This document shows positions 11,130 through 22,739 of a DNA stretch of 64,000 nucleotides, piece after piece. The number at the start of each line of letters is the position of its first letter. Position 1 is the first letter of the stretch. The stretch comes from Aporrectodea caliginosa (taxonomy: Eukaryota; Annelida; Clitellata; Crassiclitellata; Lumbricidae). The DNA lies in contig JACEVL010000417.1 in assembly GCA_020284085.1 (NCBI GenBank), positions 248,001-312,000 of the forward strand. Reading direction: 5' to 3'. The translations under genes and the position numbers were made by a program. The notes under the pieces were generated by a model. That model did not search any database. It worked only from the letters and a program-made list of their open reading frames with translations, and was not told the origin of the DNA.

Positions 11130-11312
11130 CGACATACTGTCCTAAATTGATTCTGCGACCGAAGCTCAGCCTCAGTTCACTCGAAACAGTTTTCCAGTCT
11201 GTAGTCATAGCAACGTGTGATGCAGGCTTTGCGTTCTCCGACAACCGCATCAGTATGACGTTGGCATGCTTGGACACGAATGTGTGGAGCGAATCCTTAT
11301 CAGAATGCCGAG
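11130..11312 (+). CDS. Gene 1 exon: CCP/sushi domain D, GC donor
   Basis: A phase 1-1 exon of 183 nt after tttatccag. It encodes a CCP with TYCPKL, IATCDAGFAFSDN, LACLD and W...SECR. The expected donor position reads GAG|GCAAGT. This is a GC donor with otherwise perfect consensus, at the phase-1 point used by all sibling exons. Partner: 60013-60195, with 11 differences in about 62 residues, also with GC (GCACGT). Confidence 0.8.
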
Positions 11313-11577
11313 GCAAGTAGATGCCATCTCGTTTCTGATCAGACTATAGCTGATATTATATATTCTGTTCTATTTCATCATATAATTATATTCTTCCTCC
11401 GAAATTCATTTCAATGATGTTATGTACTTGAAAGTTTATATCTTAATATCTTAGGTATTTTCATAAACTCGAGAGGGGACTTTACATGACAACCTTACTG
11501 ATATGTTAAGTGCGTCTTAAGGTGGCTTGGAAATTAGCTGTTTAATTGAGCTATCTATGCATTGTATTATATGAATT

Positions 11578-12066
11578 GTATTCTATTCTACTCTACTTAT
11601 TCTAAACTGTCCAACTCCATTCTATTCTATTCTACTCTATTCTCTGTTCAGAGCTCTCCAGAACAATGAGCTTCATGTTCTCCGTTGCTTCTGCTCAATG
11701 CTACGTGAACCAATATAAATTCCGACTAGGAATTGTGCACACAATTTCGCCTTTCCCGATAAAGACTCGATGAATTTTATCCAAAGAATGCTATATAAAT
11801 ACATGTACCAATCCATAAGTAGCCAGCCATACTGTCAACTGTTATTGTTCACCTACAGCGTTTTGCCTGTACAGTTGTTCTATGAATAAACGAATATACA
11901 TGCATACTTTAATCCATTCCACTCTATTCTATTCTAGTCAATTAAACTCTATTACATTCTATTCTACTCTCTTCTATTCCACTCCACGCTCTTCTATTCT
12001 ATATTATTTCAATCTTCTATACTCTATTCTAACCTGTTCTACTCTATTCTATTCTACTCTACTCTA
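11578..12066. repeat. Degenerate (TATTC/TACTC)n pentanucleotide tract
   Basis: Repeated tattctattctactc-type words in the intron after CCP D, with a unique stretch at 11650-11900. A similar tract occupies the same intron of copy 2 (60430-60575), so it predates the duplication. Confidence 0.8.
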
Positions 12067-12082
12067 TTAATCATTGTTAATC

Positions 12083-12300
12083 ACATTAGATCATTTGCCA
12101 CCAATGGACCTGCCCTGAGGAATGCTCTCCCCTCCTCCTTACGTGTTTCCATTCTTTCTGGATCTGTTCCTACATCTAAGTATCTGTCTGTCATTCTCCT
12201 CAAAGATTCTTCTCTCCGGGTTCTTCCACTGGAAGCGCTGCTGGATGGTCACTGCACTAAGCGGCGCCATACAAGTTACTAATTACATTACATGACATTA
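12083..12300 (+). mobile_element. LINE 3' fragment (CR1/L2 type)
   Basis: A translatable remnant GPALRNALPSSLRVSILSGS matches the C-terminal GPSLWNGLPPPVRSAILSG region of the LINE at 19.5-21.9 kb. A homologous remnant lies at 60597-60940 in copy 2. The insertion therefore predates the tandem duplication. Confidence 0.65.
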
Positions 12301-12624
12301 CATCTGTATCCAACTCTATATTCTATCTTGCTCTATTCTATTCTATTCTCTATTTTACTCTACTCTTTTCTACACTGTCTAATTTATTTTCTTTAATTTT
12401 TTATATATTCTTTTTATTCAATAATTTCAACATAATCTGCTTCGACCTATACTAGCAATTTATTTTAGTACTTAAGATCCATAAATTCGGCAATTTCCTT
12501 AAGGGGAACTCTTGAATCGCGTCGCGCATTCATTTTAACTAAATTTCGTACACTTTCATCTCATAGGTTAACAATATAATTGTTTGACCTGCATCACTGA
12601 TATTTCTTTTAATATACTTTTCAG

Positions 12625-12828
12625 CTATAACTTGCACCGATCCACCAAGTATTCAAGACGTATCGCAGACAGGATTGGAATCGGTGAACTCTGATGGTTT
12701 GTTTCCTTATCGTTCTACTGTCAGCTACACCTGTTTAGGCGGAAGAAGGTTTGAAGATGGTCTCACGACTAAGGCAATTGCCTGCACTGGGATAAACCGT
12801 TGGAATGAAACCTACTTTTCCTGTGACT
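12625..12828 (+). CDS. Gene 1 exon: CCP/sushi domain E, GC donor
   Basis: A phase 1-1 exon of 204 nt after acttttcag. It encodes a CCP with ITCTDPP, VSYTCLGGRRFEDG, IACTG, NRWNETYF and SCD. Cys4 is kept only if the exon ends at 12828 with donor GCAAGT. The nearest GT (12823) would remove it, and reading on reaches a stop. Copy 2 (61552-61755) has the same GCAAGT. There are 9 differences in 67 residues between the copies. Confidence 0.8.
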
Positions 12829-13110
12829 GCAAGTACCATTCAAACAACTTTTCATTATTACACAAATCACACTTTTATGCAGAATCATAGGTTAGTATTT
12901 CTTCAGAAGTTTCAGATGACTAAAACGTTAATTCTGTTTTTACTTCTGAAAACATGTATGAGTAATAGGAGCATTGGAAGTACAAAAATTCTAAAATTTA
13001 ATTTCGTTTACAGCTAAGCATAGTCTAACACTTTGCATCACCAAATTGGAAATGTAAGCAACACTATGAACCAATTCACTTGCATAATGCAATGCTTATT
13101 CACTTTCCAG

Positions 13111-13287
13111 TCGACCGTTGCGATCCAGTGCCAATGGTGACACATGCGAAACCGAATAGTAGTTTGTCCGTTAATGGTACTGTAACGAATTACATCTGTG
13201 ATTCGGGGTATATAATTCCAAGCGGAAGTGACAATACTATTCGGTGCAGCAATGGAAAATGGCTCGGAACTCCTTCGGACTGTCAGC
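13111..13287 (+). CDS. Gene 1 exon: CCP/sushi domain F
   Basis: A phase 1-1 exon of 177 nt between cactttccag and GTAAGT. CCP signature: DRCDPVP, TNYICDSGYIIP, TIRCSNGKW and SDCQ. Partner: 62040-62216, with 8 differences in 59 residues. Confidence 0.87.
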
Positions 13288-13391
13288 GTAAGTTGCTTTT
13301 GCGGTAACTTGCAATATGAAATATTTAAACCAGAATTAGTAAAAAAGAGGAAGAATGTGAAGAAGAAGAATGCGAAGAAGATGGCGTTAAA

Positions 13392-13492
13392 GATTCCCTG
13401 TAACCATCCAGGGCAAATTGTCTGTCTTTGTGACCATGCAGTATTATTTGGTAATTACGTAAGCTGACAAGTAGGTGACCGCTAAAAGGACT
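13392..13492 (+). mobile_element. Remnant of tRNA-derived SINE body
   Basis: The stretch containing gggcaaattgtctgtc and gcagtattatttggt matches the 3' body of the SINE at 62760-62965 in copy 2. The tRNA-like head is not recognisable here. Confidence 0.5.
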
Positions 13493-13639
13493 TTGGCTCT
13501 CGCTTTCTTAATGCCAACTCAAAGGTCTACAGTTTGGAAGGGATGGTGTTGTGTCATCCCCCCTATCGTGGTGACACCGGACCTAAATTTGAATTTACAG
13601 CCTAAAGGTGTTTGACTGATTACAACTTACCATTTTTAG

Positions 13640-13816
13640 GCCTAAAGTGTCCAACCATTGGCATTGAACACGCGAAAGTCAATTCTACCATCAACGACTT
13701 TGAGGCGATCGTACAAGTTCAATGTGACAAGGGATATATGATTGGAAATCAATCGTCAGCAATTGTGCGATGCGATGAGTCAGGAAACTGGGCTGAAAGT
13801 GATGCAACGTGTAGAG
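13640..13816 (+). CDS. Gene 1 exon: CCP/sushi domain G
   Basis: A phase 1-1 exon of 177 nt between catttttag and GTAAGA. CCP signature: KCPTIG, VQVQCDKGYMIG, IVRCDESGNW and ATCRG. Partner: 63161-63337, with only 3 differences in 60 residues. Confidence 0.87.
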
Positions 13817-14683
13817 GTAAGACTCAACACTAAACTGAATCTAATGTAAGTTTTCTTATATTAAACATTCGAAACAGCGTGACTCAAGTCACAACGAAAT
13901 ATAAAAAAATCCCCAAAATTAAATGATTATCGGTGATTACGAAAAGTTTAACGTTTGGATAAGCACAGTAATTTTAATTGTAATTAGTAACATTTATCAA
14001 TCCGGTTTTCTAATGCACTACACCAAACTGTAATCAAGTCAATATCCAGAAGATTTGTCGACTAAGACAGATTGGCAACACATGAGAGAGAAGCAGTTTG
14101 AAAGAGTCTTCTAGGTCCTCTTTTTCAGTGTCCGATATCACTGTGACTTATCTTTGTTCCCAATAATGAGCTAAATAATGAAAAATTATTAATAGCTAAT
14201 TAGTGACCTGTAACTAACTTTACCTAGGGTTTGATATAGTGTAGGAAAACCTATTGATTTGAATGTAATGAGCAAATGTATCCGTCTCCACTCCTCTCAA
14301 ATTGATTATTTTTTTAATTGCCCCAGCTCCTTACTTGTACCTTGTGTACATGTAGGTCCTAGTTGTCCGTCAAACGAAGGGGGAAAAGCATACTACATAA
14401 TTATGCTACATGGGAGAATATTACAGCATATGTAGTTGTAGTGTATTGTGATGTGCAGAAAGACGCTATATTAGACTACCAGGTGACTTGCAAAAAATTA
14501 ACAGCTTCGTGTGGTCTTTATTATTTCTTGAACTTATCCAAAGTCAAACACTCCAGCGATACACCATTGTGTTAGCAGTAGACCAACTACTTTTCATAAT
14601 ATTACATATGGCTTCTTTGATGATCATTTTAATAATGTAACTTTGAAAAAACATGTTAACTTTCATTTTTTTAATTACGCTAG
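13817..14683. other. Gene 1 intron
   Basis: Intron. An open frame at 14363-14575 has no splice signals, no homologue in copy 2 and no recognised motif. Nothing else is seen. Confidence 0.6.
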
Positions 14684-14872
14684 CAATCGATTGTCGTGAT
14701 CCTCCATCAGTGCAAGGAGCAGAAACGATCCAGTACACAAGGTCATACGGAAGCCACGTCACCTATCGGTGCATAGATGGTTTGTGGATGAAAAGAAATG
14801 TCTTCAAGCAAACAATCACTTGCGACTCAGACGGAAATTGGAAACCGGATGTCACTACCGCAAAGTGCAGCA
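14684..14872 (+). CDS. Gene 1 exon: CCP/sushi domain H
   Basis: A phase 1-1 exon of 189 nt between attacgctag and GTAAGT. CCP signature: IDCRDPPSVQ, VTYRCIDG, TITCDSDGNW and KCS. Partner: 63756-63944. At 12 differences in 63 residues this is the most divergent exon pair, although cysteines, Trp and exon length are unchanged. Confidence 0.87.
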
Positions 14873-15169
14873 GTAAGTGATTCTATCCATCAAACTTCCA
14901 TCAAATTCTAAATACTGGAATAATATTAGTTAAATGTTAATAAATTATTCTGCGTCATTCAACTTCGCCTCCAGTTGCTCCATTAAACTGTGACTCTGCA
15001 GTCAAATTAGAATTTTGTATGGAAGCTCGAGTTATTTAAACCAAATGAATACGATCAGCAAGTGATGACAAAAACACTTGTCACACCGCTCAGTCGCTCT
15101 AATCAAGAGTTCTATTGGCAGTGACAGAGCATAAGTCATGACACAACGTATTTTTGTGTATATTTCTAG

Positions 15170-15355
15170 GAATTGACTGCCTGCCTTTGACCGTTCGCGT
15201 ATGCAACACTTCAGAAGCGTCCGTTGGATCAGTGGTCAACGTCAGCTGTCCTCATGGTCAGTGGCTACTGACTGGAGTGGACAGAGCCGTGGTTTCCATG
15301 GTGGCAATCTGTGACAAGAACGGAATTTGGACACCCACGGTTCCATTCTGTACAG
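15170..15355 (+). CDS. Gene 1 exon: CCP/sushi domain I
   Basis: A phase 1-1 exon of 186 nt between tatttctag and GTGAGG. It has DCLPL, VNVSCPHG, AICDKNGIW and PFCTG. An extra cysteine (RVC) between Cys1 and Cys2 makes five, so one may be free or pair outside the module. It is the last CCP before the membrane exon. Its partner would fall beyond the window. Confidence 0.82.
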
Positions 15356-15531
15356 GTGAGGGTGAACGTAGCACTTGGTGTACAATTTTACTCATCTGCG
15401 ATAATTGGAGAGAGAGGTGTAGGTTTGGCTATGAGCTGGTGACTAATAATCCGGTATTCGCAAAAAACTTAGCTTTAGCAAAACTTTCAGCGTTTTTGTT
15501 AGTGCAAGGTGCTACTATAGCATAAGACTAG

Positions 15532-16053
<522 letters not shown>

Positions 16054-16224
16054 GCCTATAATTAATACATAGCTTTTAATAGTCGAACTTGGCTGAGAAG
16101 GCCTTACGTACGATAAGTGTTGTTGAAAATATTGACACTGGACACATGGTAGTAAATAGATTAAAATAATATTGAAAACATAAGTCAATCCTGTACAACA
16201 ATTATAGCAAATCCTATCTACCTA

Positions 16225-17084
16225 TAGTGGCGTATTTAATCTACAATAAATAGATTATTATGAGGCTTATTTGATTCCCCATTACGAGTGCACGTGGATC
16301 CCATGTCGAAGTTATCGTAGAACAATTCTTGGATTGGTCTCACGTAATCGTAGATACTCGAGGTTCAATCGCTGGTCTCGAATACGTACATCACTTCTCC
16401 GTCTTTGAAAGTCAAGGTAGCGTAGAAATATCCGAATCCACACGTAGGAAGATAGTCTCACGCTTTAAATTCCTCACAACTAACCGTCCAATTGGCTCGC
16501 AGTTGGCTCCGAATGACGATCGCTCCCAAACAACCTCGCAACAGTAATTCCAGTTGAATGTTAGTCTTTCCAAGCTTACGCCGGAACGAATGACTTAGCA
16601 ATCACACTGTTTTACTCCGTTACACATCCACTTTCTCTCAACAGTAACTACAGCAGAATGACAGTCTTTCCTAACTTACGCAGGAACGATTGACTTCAAA
16701 TCTCGCCGTCTTACTTCATCGAATAATGTCGTGGCAACGCTTCACTACCACCGACGCTCGCAAGATTAAAGTTCGCTCGAACTTCACTTCGATCGAAACA
16801 CTTTAAATCCTGGATTCACCGTGATCGCTCCTAATAAAGTCGATCCACGTATATCTCCGCAACTCAAACGATGCTGCTGTTTCCTTCCTTTCTGCAATCC
16901 TTTTCACCACTCCCTTCACTTGAACTTGCAACGTCTCAACTGTCATTACCGGTCTTTAACCGTCCCTGTGTTTCTATCCACCTAGCGTCATTGGTCGCTT
17001 AGCAACATAGCACATCACGTGACATTTAAATTACGTTTAAAAGCCTCTTAGCTAGTCTAATATTATATTTATGTACCGCCACTA
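16225..17084. mobile_element. Possible TIR element with internal ~100-bp duplication
   Basis: The ends are tagtggcg and cgccacta, and both are followed inward by aggctt-type sequence. Inside, 16536-16597 and 16637-16696 are about 80% alike (caacagtaa...acgccggaacga type). No target duplication is clear and no protein is encoded. Confidence 0.35.
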
Positions 17085-17602
17085 CATCTTTTATATATCA
17101 CCACTGTAATTGACTAGCTTATACTAGTATTATATTAATTAATTAGTTAAGATTGATAAGATTTAATCGCTACAATGATGATGATGATGGTGATAATGAC
17201 GAAGAGGATGAAGATGATGATGATGATGGTGTTGACAGCAATAGTGAGAATGATAATAATAATGATAATGAGAATGATGATGATAAATAATAATGACAAT
17301 TTGAATCATAGAGCGTCAAAACGCGGCTGAGGCGGAAAAAGAATCGCCATATTATGAGTTCTAAAATCAACCACAGTCATTGACAAGCTGACTAAGTAAT
17401 GAGTATTAAATAATAATACAGATTTACTCAAAGCAACAATAATTCACTGATCAACAAGCATTTTGCTGTTGGGATTCTAACACCTGTTCCTAACTAAATT
17501 TAATATGCTGATTCCAAATCCGGAAACCGTTTTTGTCTATCACGTCCAGTTTTTAAGTTATAAAGTTTCTCGGATTCTTTAAGTTTTATATGCCTACATT
17601 AA

Positions 17603-18430
17603 CACTGCGCAACAAAAAAAATATTTGTTGTTTGCTACTCAGAACTTTTTATGATGTTCTTGGCTAAATTTTGGGCGCTGATTTCAAATATGAAATCGAA
17701 ATTTGTCTAGCACGTCATGTTTATTAGGTACGCATAAGTGAGGTTCTACACAATTGCGGATTCTCAACTCATACTATCAGTGAAAACACAGTTTAAAAAA
17801 TGTATGAGGCATTTGCTTTTGTGCTTGCTCTCAACTAAATTTTGGATGCTGATTTCAAATATGAAATTGAAATTTGGCTAGCACGTCAGGTTTTTGAGGT
17901 ACGCGTCGCATAGTTCATACTGCAAATGTACCGCATTAATTTTCGGTTATGTATAACCTCACTGATGCGTACCTAAAAAACCTGACAAGCTAGCCAAATT
18001 TTGATTTCATATTTGAAATCAGCGTCCAAATTTAACTAAGAACAAATGTGAAAGCAAATGCCTGGCATTGTGTGATACAGTTTTGATACTTTGCTTATAA
18101 AATCAACTACAGTCATACAGCCTATATGAGCTGAGAATTCGCAATTGTGTATAACTTCACTGAAGCGTAGCTGAAAAACTAGACCTGCCATCCAAATTTC
18201 GATTTCATATTTGAAACCAGCTAAGAACAAGCACAAAATCCTATTCTTCATACATTTTTAATATGAGTTGAGAGTTCGCAATTGTGTAGAACCTCACCTA
18301 TGCGTACCTAAAAATCCTGACGTGCTAGCCAAATTTCGATTTCATATTTGAAATCAGCGCCCCAAATTTAGCTAAGAACAGTTCTAAAGTTCTGAGCAGC
18401 AAACAAAAAATATTATTTTGTTGGTCAGTG
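17603..18430. mobile_element. CACTG-ended long inverted-repeat MITE
   Basis: The element begins cactgcgcaacaaaa and ends ttggtcagtg, flanked by TAA on both sides. Each half contains two copies of a ~130-bp unit (core gctgatttcaaatatgaaat), and the right half is the inverse of the left, so the whole can fold into a hairpin of about 400-bp arms. CACT-type ends with a 3-bp duplication fit CACTA/CMC-like elements. It ends 200 bp before the membrane exon. Confidence 0.7.
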
Positions 18431-18631
18431 TAATATTAGTATGTGTTTCTTTCGATACCCTTACACAGATATTTCAGCACGACAGTAATTTCTTTATAAT
18501 TACAAGCGCCGATTCATATGGACAATATTTAAGAGAAAATCTTATAAAGCGCTCAACAAATTACGAATGCATGCATTTTTATAATTTAAGATGTATGATT
18601 AAAAAAACTAGTTCAAATAACTTTGTTATAG

Positions 18632-18828
18632 ATATTCAGTCGAGTACCGCATTGAAGTTGAAAGTCGTCCTGGAAGCTAGTGGTGCGCATAGCCTTGGAA
18701 TCGTTGCGTGCACTTTGGTCGGCTTTGCAGCAGTTGCTCTGATCATTGCAGATCGACGCGCGTTACTTCTCAATGTCTCTATTCTCCGGAGAGGAATTGA
18801 ATCGATTACTTCAAGGAAGGAAACCTAG
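18632..18828 (+). CDS. Gene 1 terminal exon: transmembrane anchor and stop
   Basis: With acceptor ttgttatag (18630-18631) the exon enters in phase 1, as the upstream CCP exon requires. It encodes about 65 residues: a short stalk, a hydrophobic helix LGIVACTLVGFAAVALII, then DRR and a basic tail ending SRKET and TAG at 18826-18828. The nearby acceptor at 18638-18639 would enter phase 1 in another frame that soon stops, which supports the first. This would make gene 1 a type I membrane protein with a ~30-residue cytoplasmic tail. Confidence 0.6.
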
Positions 18829-19302
18829 AATGCATTGATCATCTCGATGCTCAGCTTTCTATATTTAGGGCCTTTGGATATTATTCAGCCACAAAACATT
18901 TATGCACTGCAATTAGTTGTGTTTCAACGAAAGCATAACACATTACGCACATAGGCACATTTTGACACAAAATGCAATCTCTGAGCACATAAACACTTTA
19001 GTACATTGTTAAACTGTTATTATTGCTGTTATACCAGTGTTGTTGCACGTATCATCTGTGAAAGAGGACAGCATAGATTTCAGTTCCATGGAATTTGTTG
19101 TCACAAACCTTTCGTGACGGTTGCTTGAAATTAAGATCTGAGAATGCTAAAAGTTGGACAATAGACCTACGTGAACACGAGCTGAATGCATAATTCTGTT
19201 GAGACTCTTATCTGCAATTGACTTCTTTATCTATCGTAGAAGTAGTCTAATGTTTGACTCCTAATATTTAGACGTATTTGTTTATTTCAATTTGTCGTGC
19301 CT

Positions 19303-19308
19303 AATAAA
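19303..19308 (+). terminator. Polyadenylation signal AATAAA
   Basis: AATAAA about 475 bp after the gene 1 stop codon. A second AATAAA is at 19376-19381. Either could end the gene 1 transcript. Confidence 0.45.
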
Positions 19309-19539
19309 TTGTGGAAATGTTCGGTGAGACTATTCTTTGCAAGCAACTATCATTCCTAATTTTCTTTACTGAATGAATAAATATTAAAATCAATTACTAA
19401 CTTCTATCGCGACGGTGTCTACTGCACAGGGTGTCAACGAAAGGCGCAACAAAACCAAGCCATAATCAGATCAATATTCAGAGTGTAATTCCACTAAGAT
19501 AACCTACGTTGGTGAATCAGCCAGGGAACAGGTGAATTC

Positions 19540-21895
19540 TAGATGATATAAGCCCTTTCTTTCTGTACGTTTTTAATAGGTCACTTTCTGAGGGTGTCTT
19601 TCCTGCACTCAAGACGGCCAATCTTGAACCTAACCTCTGTCAAAACTATCGACCCATTTCAAACTTTTCTTTTCTTTCCAAAACTTTAGAACGACTTGTA
19701 TCCTTGTAACTTCTCCCCTATCTTGAGCACTCGGGACTCTTTCCTACCCACTAGTCTGGCTATAGGGCTTACCACTCAACAGAAACAGCCCTACTCTCGT
19801 TACTTTCTGATATATGTATTCAGCGGTTGGAAAGTCTCAAGTTACTCTTTTGGCACTCTTTGACGTCTCCTCCGCCTTTGACATGGTGGTCCATGAAATT
19901 CTACTTCAACGCAATGAGATTTCGTGTGGACATAAGGGTCCTCCTCTCCTTTGGCTTCGGACCTACTTGTCTGATCGCACCCAAATGATCATCTCTGGTC
20001 ACTCCAGGATTCAGTGGATCCTGTTATATTGGGTGCTGCTCAGGGTTCTGTCCTAGGTCCGCTATTATTCATTTTATACACCGCTGATATTCCTTGCCTT
20101 TCCTTAACCATTCCGCGATTGGCCACCTTTTTGCTGATGATGTCGAAGCTTGTGTCTATGGACCTCATTCTGCTCACTCCTTCTCGTTAGTCAAATTGAG
20201 GCTCTCTTCCACAGTGTTGTTCAGTAATTGAAATACATGTAATTGAATTACGTAATTGAATTACAAGTTCTGTAATTGTAATTGTAATTGAATTACATTT
20301 TCAAGTTCAGTAATTGTAATTGTATTTGAATTACATTATTGCATGTAATTTGTGATTGAATGAAGTGTAAATGACAAATTACTTTCATAAAGTCAGCAAA
20401 AGATGCCAGCCTGAAGGGTTGACCCGGGCCACCGTTTAATTGAATAGACTGCTCTGCATTATGATTGCCTGGCAACATAATTGTCGACATTATTCTTTCC
20501 TTACACCCCTCTCACAATCTTACAGCACACTTTGATAGACCGCAAGGGCAAGGGCTGACCTTCATTATCAGACCATCGATGCAGTCATGCACTCATTCTT
20601 AGATAGCTTACTGTGGCTGCCTAGTGCCTACAGAAAACAGAGCTTCCATCTTCAGCTCCAGTTGAGCGTCTCTTTAGCACTGCTGGACGAATTGACCCAC
20701 TCACCCAGGCGTAATCAACTGAGTTCTCTAACAGACTATCATTTTGAAAAACTTCTAGTAAAAATCAAATAAACATTAACTTCTTTTAATGGATCATAAT
20801 AATTGTAAATCGTATTTTTGATACCTGACAAACTTATAACATAATTGAATGTATATATTATTACAATTTACAGGCCATTGGTCGATTGGATGTTTTCTTT
20901 AAAAATAGACTAATTTAGAAATTATCGAAAAAATTCAAAATCATTTGCCAATTTTAAAGGAATAATTGAATTATTTCACAATCAAGTAATTGTAATTGTA
21001 ATTCAATTACATTTACAAGCATGTAATTGCAATTATAATTGAATTACATTTAAAATGTAATTGATACAACACTGCTCTCCCAAGATCTTCATCTCTGAAT
21101 GTCTTCTGATTGTCTTTCCTTAAACTCCTCCAGAACCCTGCTAATTTGGTTTGGCACTCCTCAGCAGCTCGAAGAACTTGACTATGCATTACTCTCTTAA
21201 AGGTTTGCTGGTTTTGCCTTCTTGTCTAGCGTCCGAGACCTGGGTGTCACTCTAGAAAGTTCTCTTACTTTACTGAACACACTACCAAGCTTACTCGCTC
21301 TTTCAACTAAGGCGTCTCAGGGCTATTCGCAAATCTGTTTTTCATCTTCGACCTTTACCTCAGATGTCCACGCTTTCGTCTGTTCTCGAATAGACTACTG
21401 TAATTCTCTCCTTTTTGGCCTTCCTAAGGTTTGCCTATCTCCTCTACAGTCAGTACTTAAGACTGATAGCCCGTCTTCCTCGATTCTCCCACATCTCTAC
21501 ATTCATGGTTGAACAACTTCACTGGCTCCCTCTATCTGCCCGAATACTATTCAAGGTTCTTATTTTAGTCCTTAAGTCTTACTTGGGTCTTGCTCCGAAG
21601 TACCTATGCGATCTCATTCTTCACCCCTCTCTGCCACTTTGCTGCTTCCTCTTCTATCCTCTGATCGGATTGACCTCTTTGTTCCCCGTGTCAGGACCGC
21701 CATGGCTCAATCCAGATCCTTCGCCTGCATAGGTCCTTCTCTGTGGAATGGACTTCCTCCACCGGTTCGCTCCGCCATCCTTTCTGGTAGTCTTTCCTCA
21801 TCTTTTTCTAAACTAAAATTCTGCCTTTTCCCACGGGTTTGCTCGCACTGGGAGAGGCGCTTTATAAATGACCAAATTAATACAATACAATACAA
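19540..21895 (+). mobile_element. CR1/L2-type LINE fragment, interrupted by a hAT element
   Basis: Translated pieces include QNYRPISNFSFLSKTLERLV, LLALFDVSSAFDMVVHEILL and LSDRTQMIISGHS. After the insertion at 20212-21074 come SSVRDLGVTLESS, SRIDYCNSLLFGLPKVCLSP, LHWLPLSARILFK and IGPSLWNGLPPPVRSAILSG. Multiple frameshifts and stops are present. The 3' end is gaggcgctttataaat plus an ATACA tail near 21890. Same family as 7190-8515. Confidence 0.85.
20212..21074 (+). mobile_element. hAT-like element with AATTGTA subterminal arrays and transposase remnant
   Basis: The ends are cagtgttgt and acaacactg. Flanks ctcttcca (20204) and ctctccca (21075) match 7 of 8, a hAT-sized duplication. Both subterminal regions are arrays of gtaattgtaattgaattac-type words. 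The interior, near 20660-20770, encodes VERLFSTAGRI and, after a frameshift, RRNQLSSLTDYHFEKLLVKI, which resembles the hAT transposase C-terminal dimerisation region. It is a decayed, internally deleted hAT inside a LINE. Confidence 0.8.
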
Positions 21896-22739
21896 CAGCA
21901 TGCACCACAATTTATTAGATTGTTGTGGCATGACGTGATGAATATCCCGCACAAGAAAAGTTTCGCTGGCAGGAGCCAGCTTCAGAACTACTGGCTGCGT
22001 TGCCCAGTTCTTTATATTCGACAGATCTTGTATAATTGTTGGGGTCTAAACCAAACACTCGCCCATTTCAGCTTCCTCACCCACTGTTTGCCTTGCCTAC
22101 CGTCAGTGTCCCGACTGGATTTCATTCTCTTACGGTTAACGGTGACCGACTGGTGTCAGTCTAAGGCAACTTTCGACTGATCCTTACGAATATCGATACT
22201 GGTGCTACATATATTTATTATACTGGCATTGTGTCTACTGCAGCCGACAGCTAAAGCGTTTATGATTGGCTGCGAGACAGAATCAACAATAAGCCAATGG
22301 CTTGACTTCAGAGGACAGCTCACGTGCCTACCTCTACTAACTAGAGAAGTTGCGCCAAATTGATGCTGGACACAACACTGTAGTCTGAGGCGTAATATTC
22401 TTCGAACGTTGGACGCAAGGCAGCCACAGAAACTGATACGCGAAGAATAACAGAATGAAACCGTCTGGACGTTCTTACGTCAGACGGATGTGCGTCTTGC
22501 TCACAGCTATTGTGATTTGGAACACTAGCACTTCAGGTTGGAACAAAACAGATTAAAATCTAGCGTAATTGTTTTAGTAATTGCAATAGTAATAAGTAAC
22601 TTTCATTGCTCCGGTGTCTAATGCATAAGGCATCAACCTATAATTATTACTTGTGGAGTTGAACAGTACAAACGATATCGAGTGTCCACTCAATAACGAC
22701 ACTTCTGAAGATTTAGTACATTCTAGCGATATGACTTGT
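21896..22739. other. Non-coding stretch between LINE fragments
   Basis: No exon or classified element is recognised. A motif like ccggtgtctaatgcataaggcat near 22610 recurs at 9080, 19415 and 57205, so a short dispersed repeat is likely. Confidence 0.4.

Larger units (their letters stand above)
5678..15355 (+). repeat. Tandem segmental duplication, copy 1
   Basis: From about 5678 the sequence matches the block starting about 53384. Both begin with a tacgaRagaaggtga-type stretch and run on through introns and seven CCP exons plus the 4-Cys exon. The match can be followed to the exon at 14684 (copy 2: 63756). Copy 1 also contains the exon at 15170, whose partner would lie beyond the right window edge. 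Left of 5678 the two copies are unrelated. Confidence 0.85.

Noticed and set aside
14363..14575. 70-residue frame between CCP G and CCP H
   Set aside because: No counterpart in the copy 2 intron and no acceptor/donor pair in phase.
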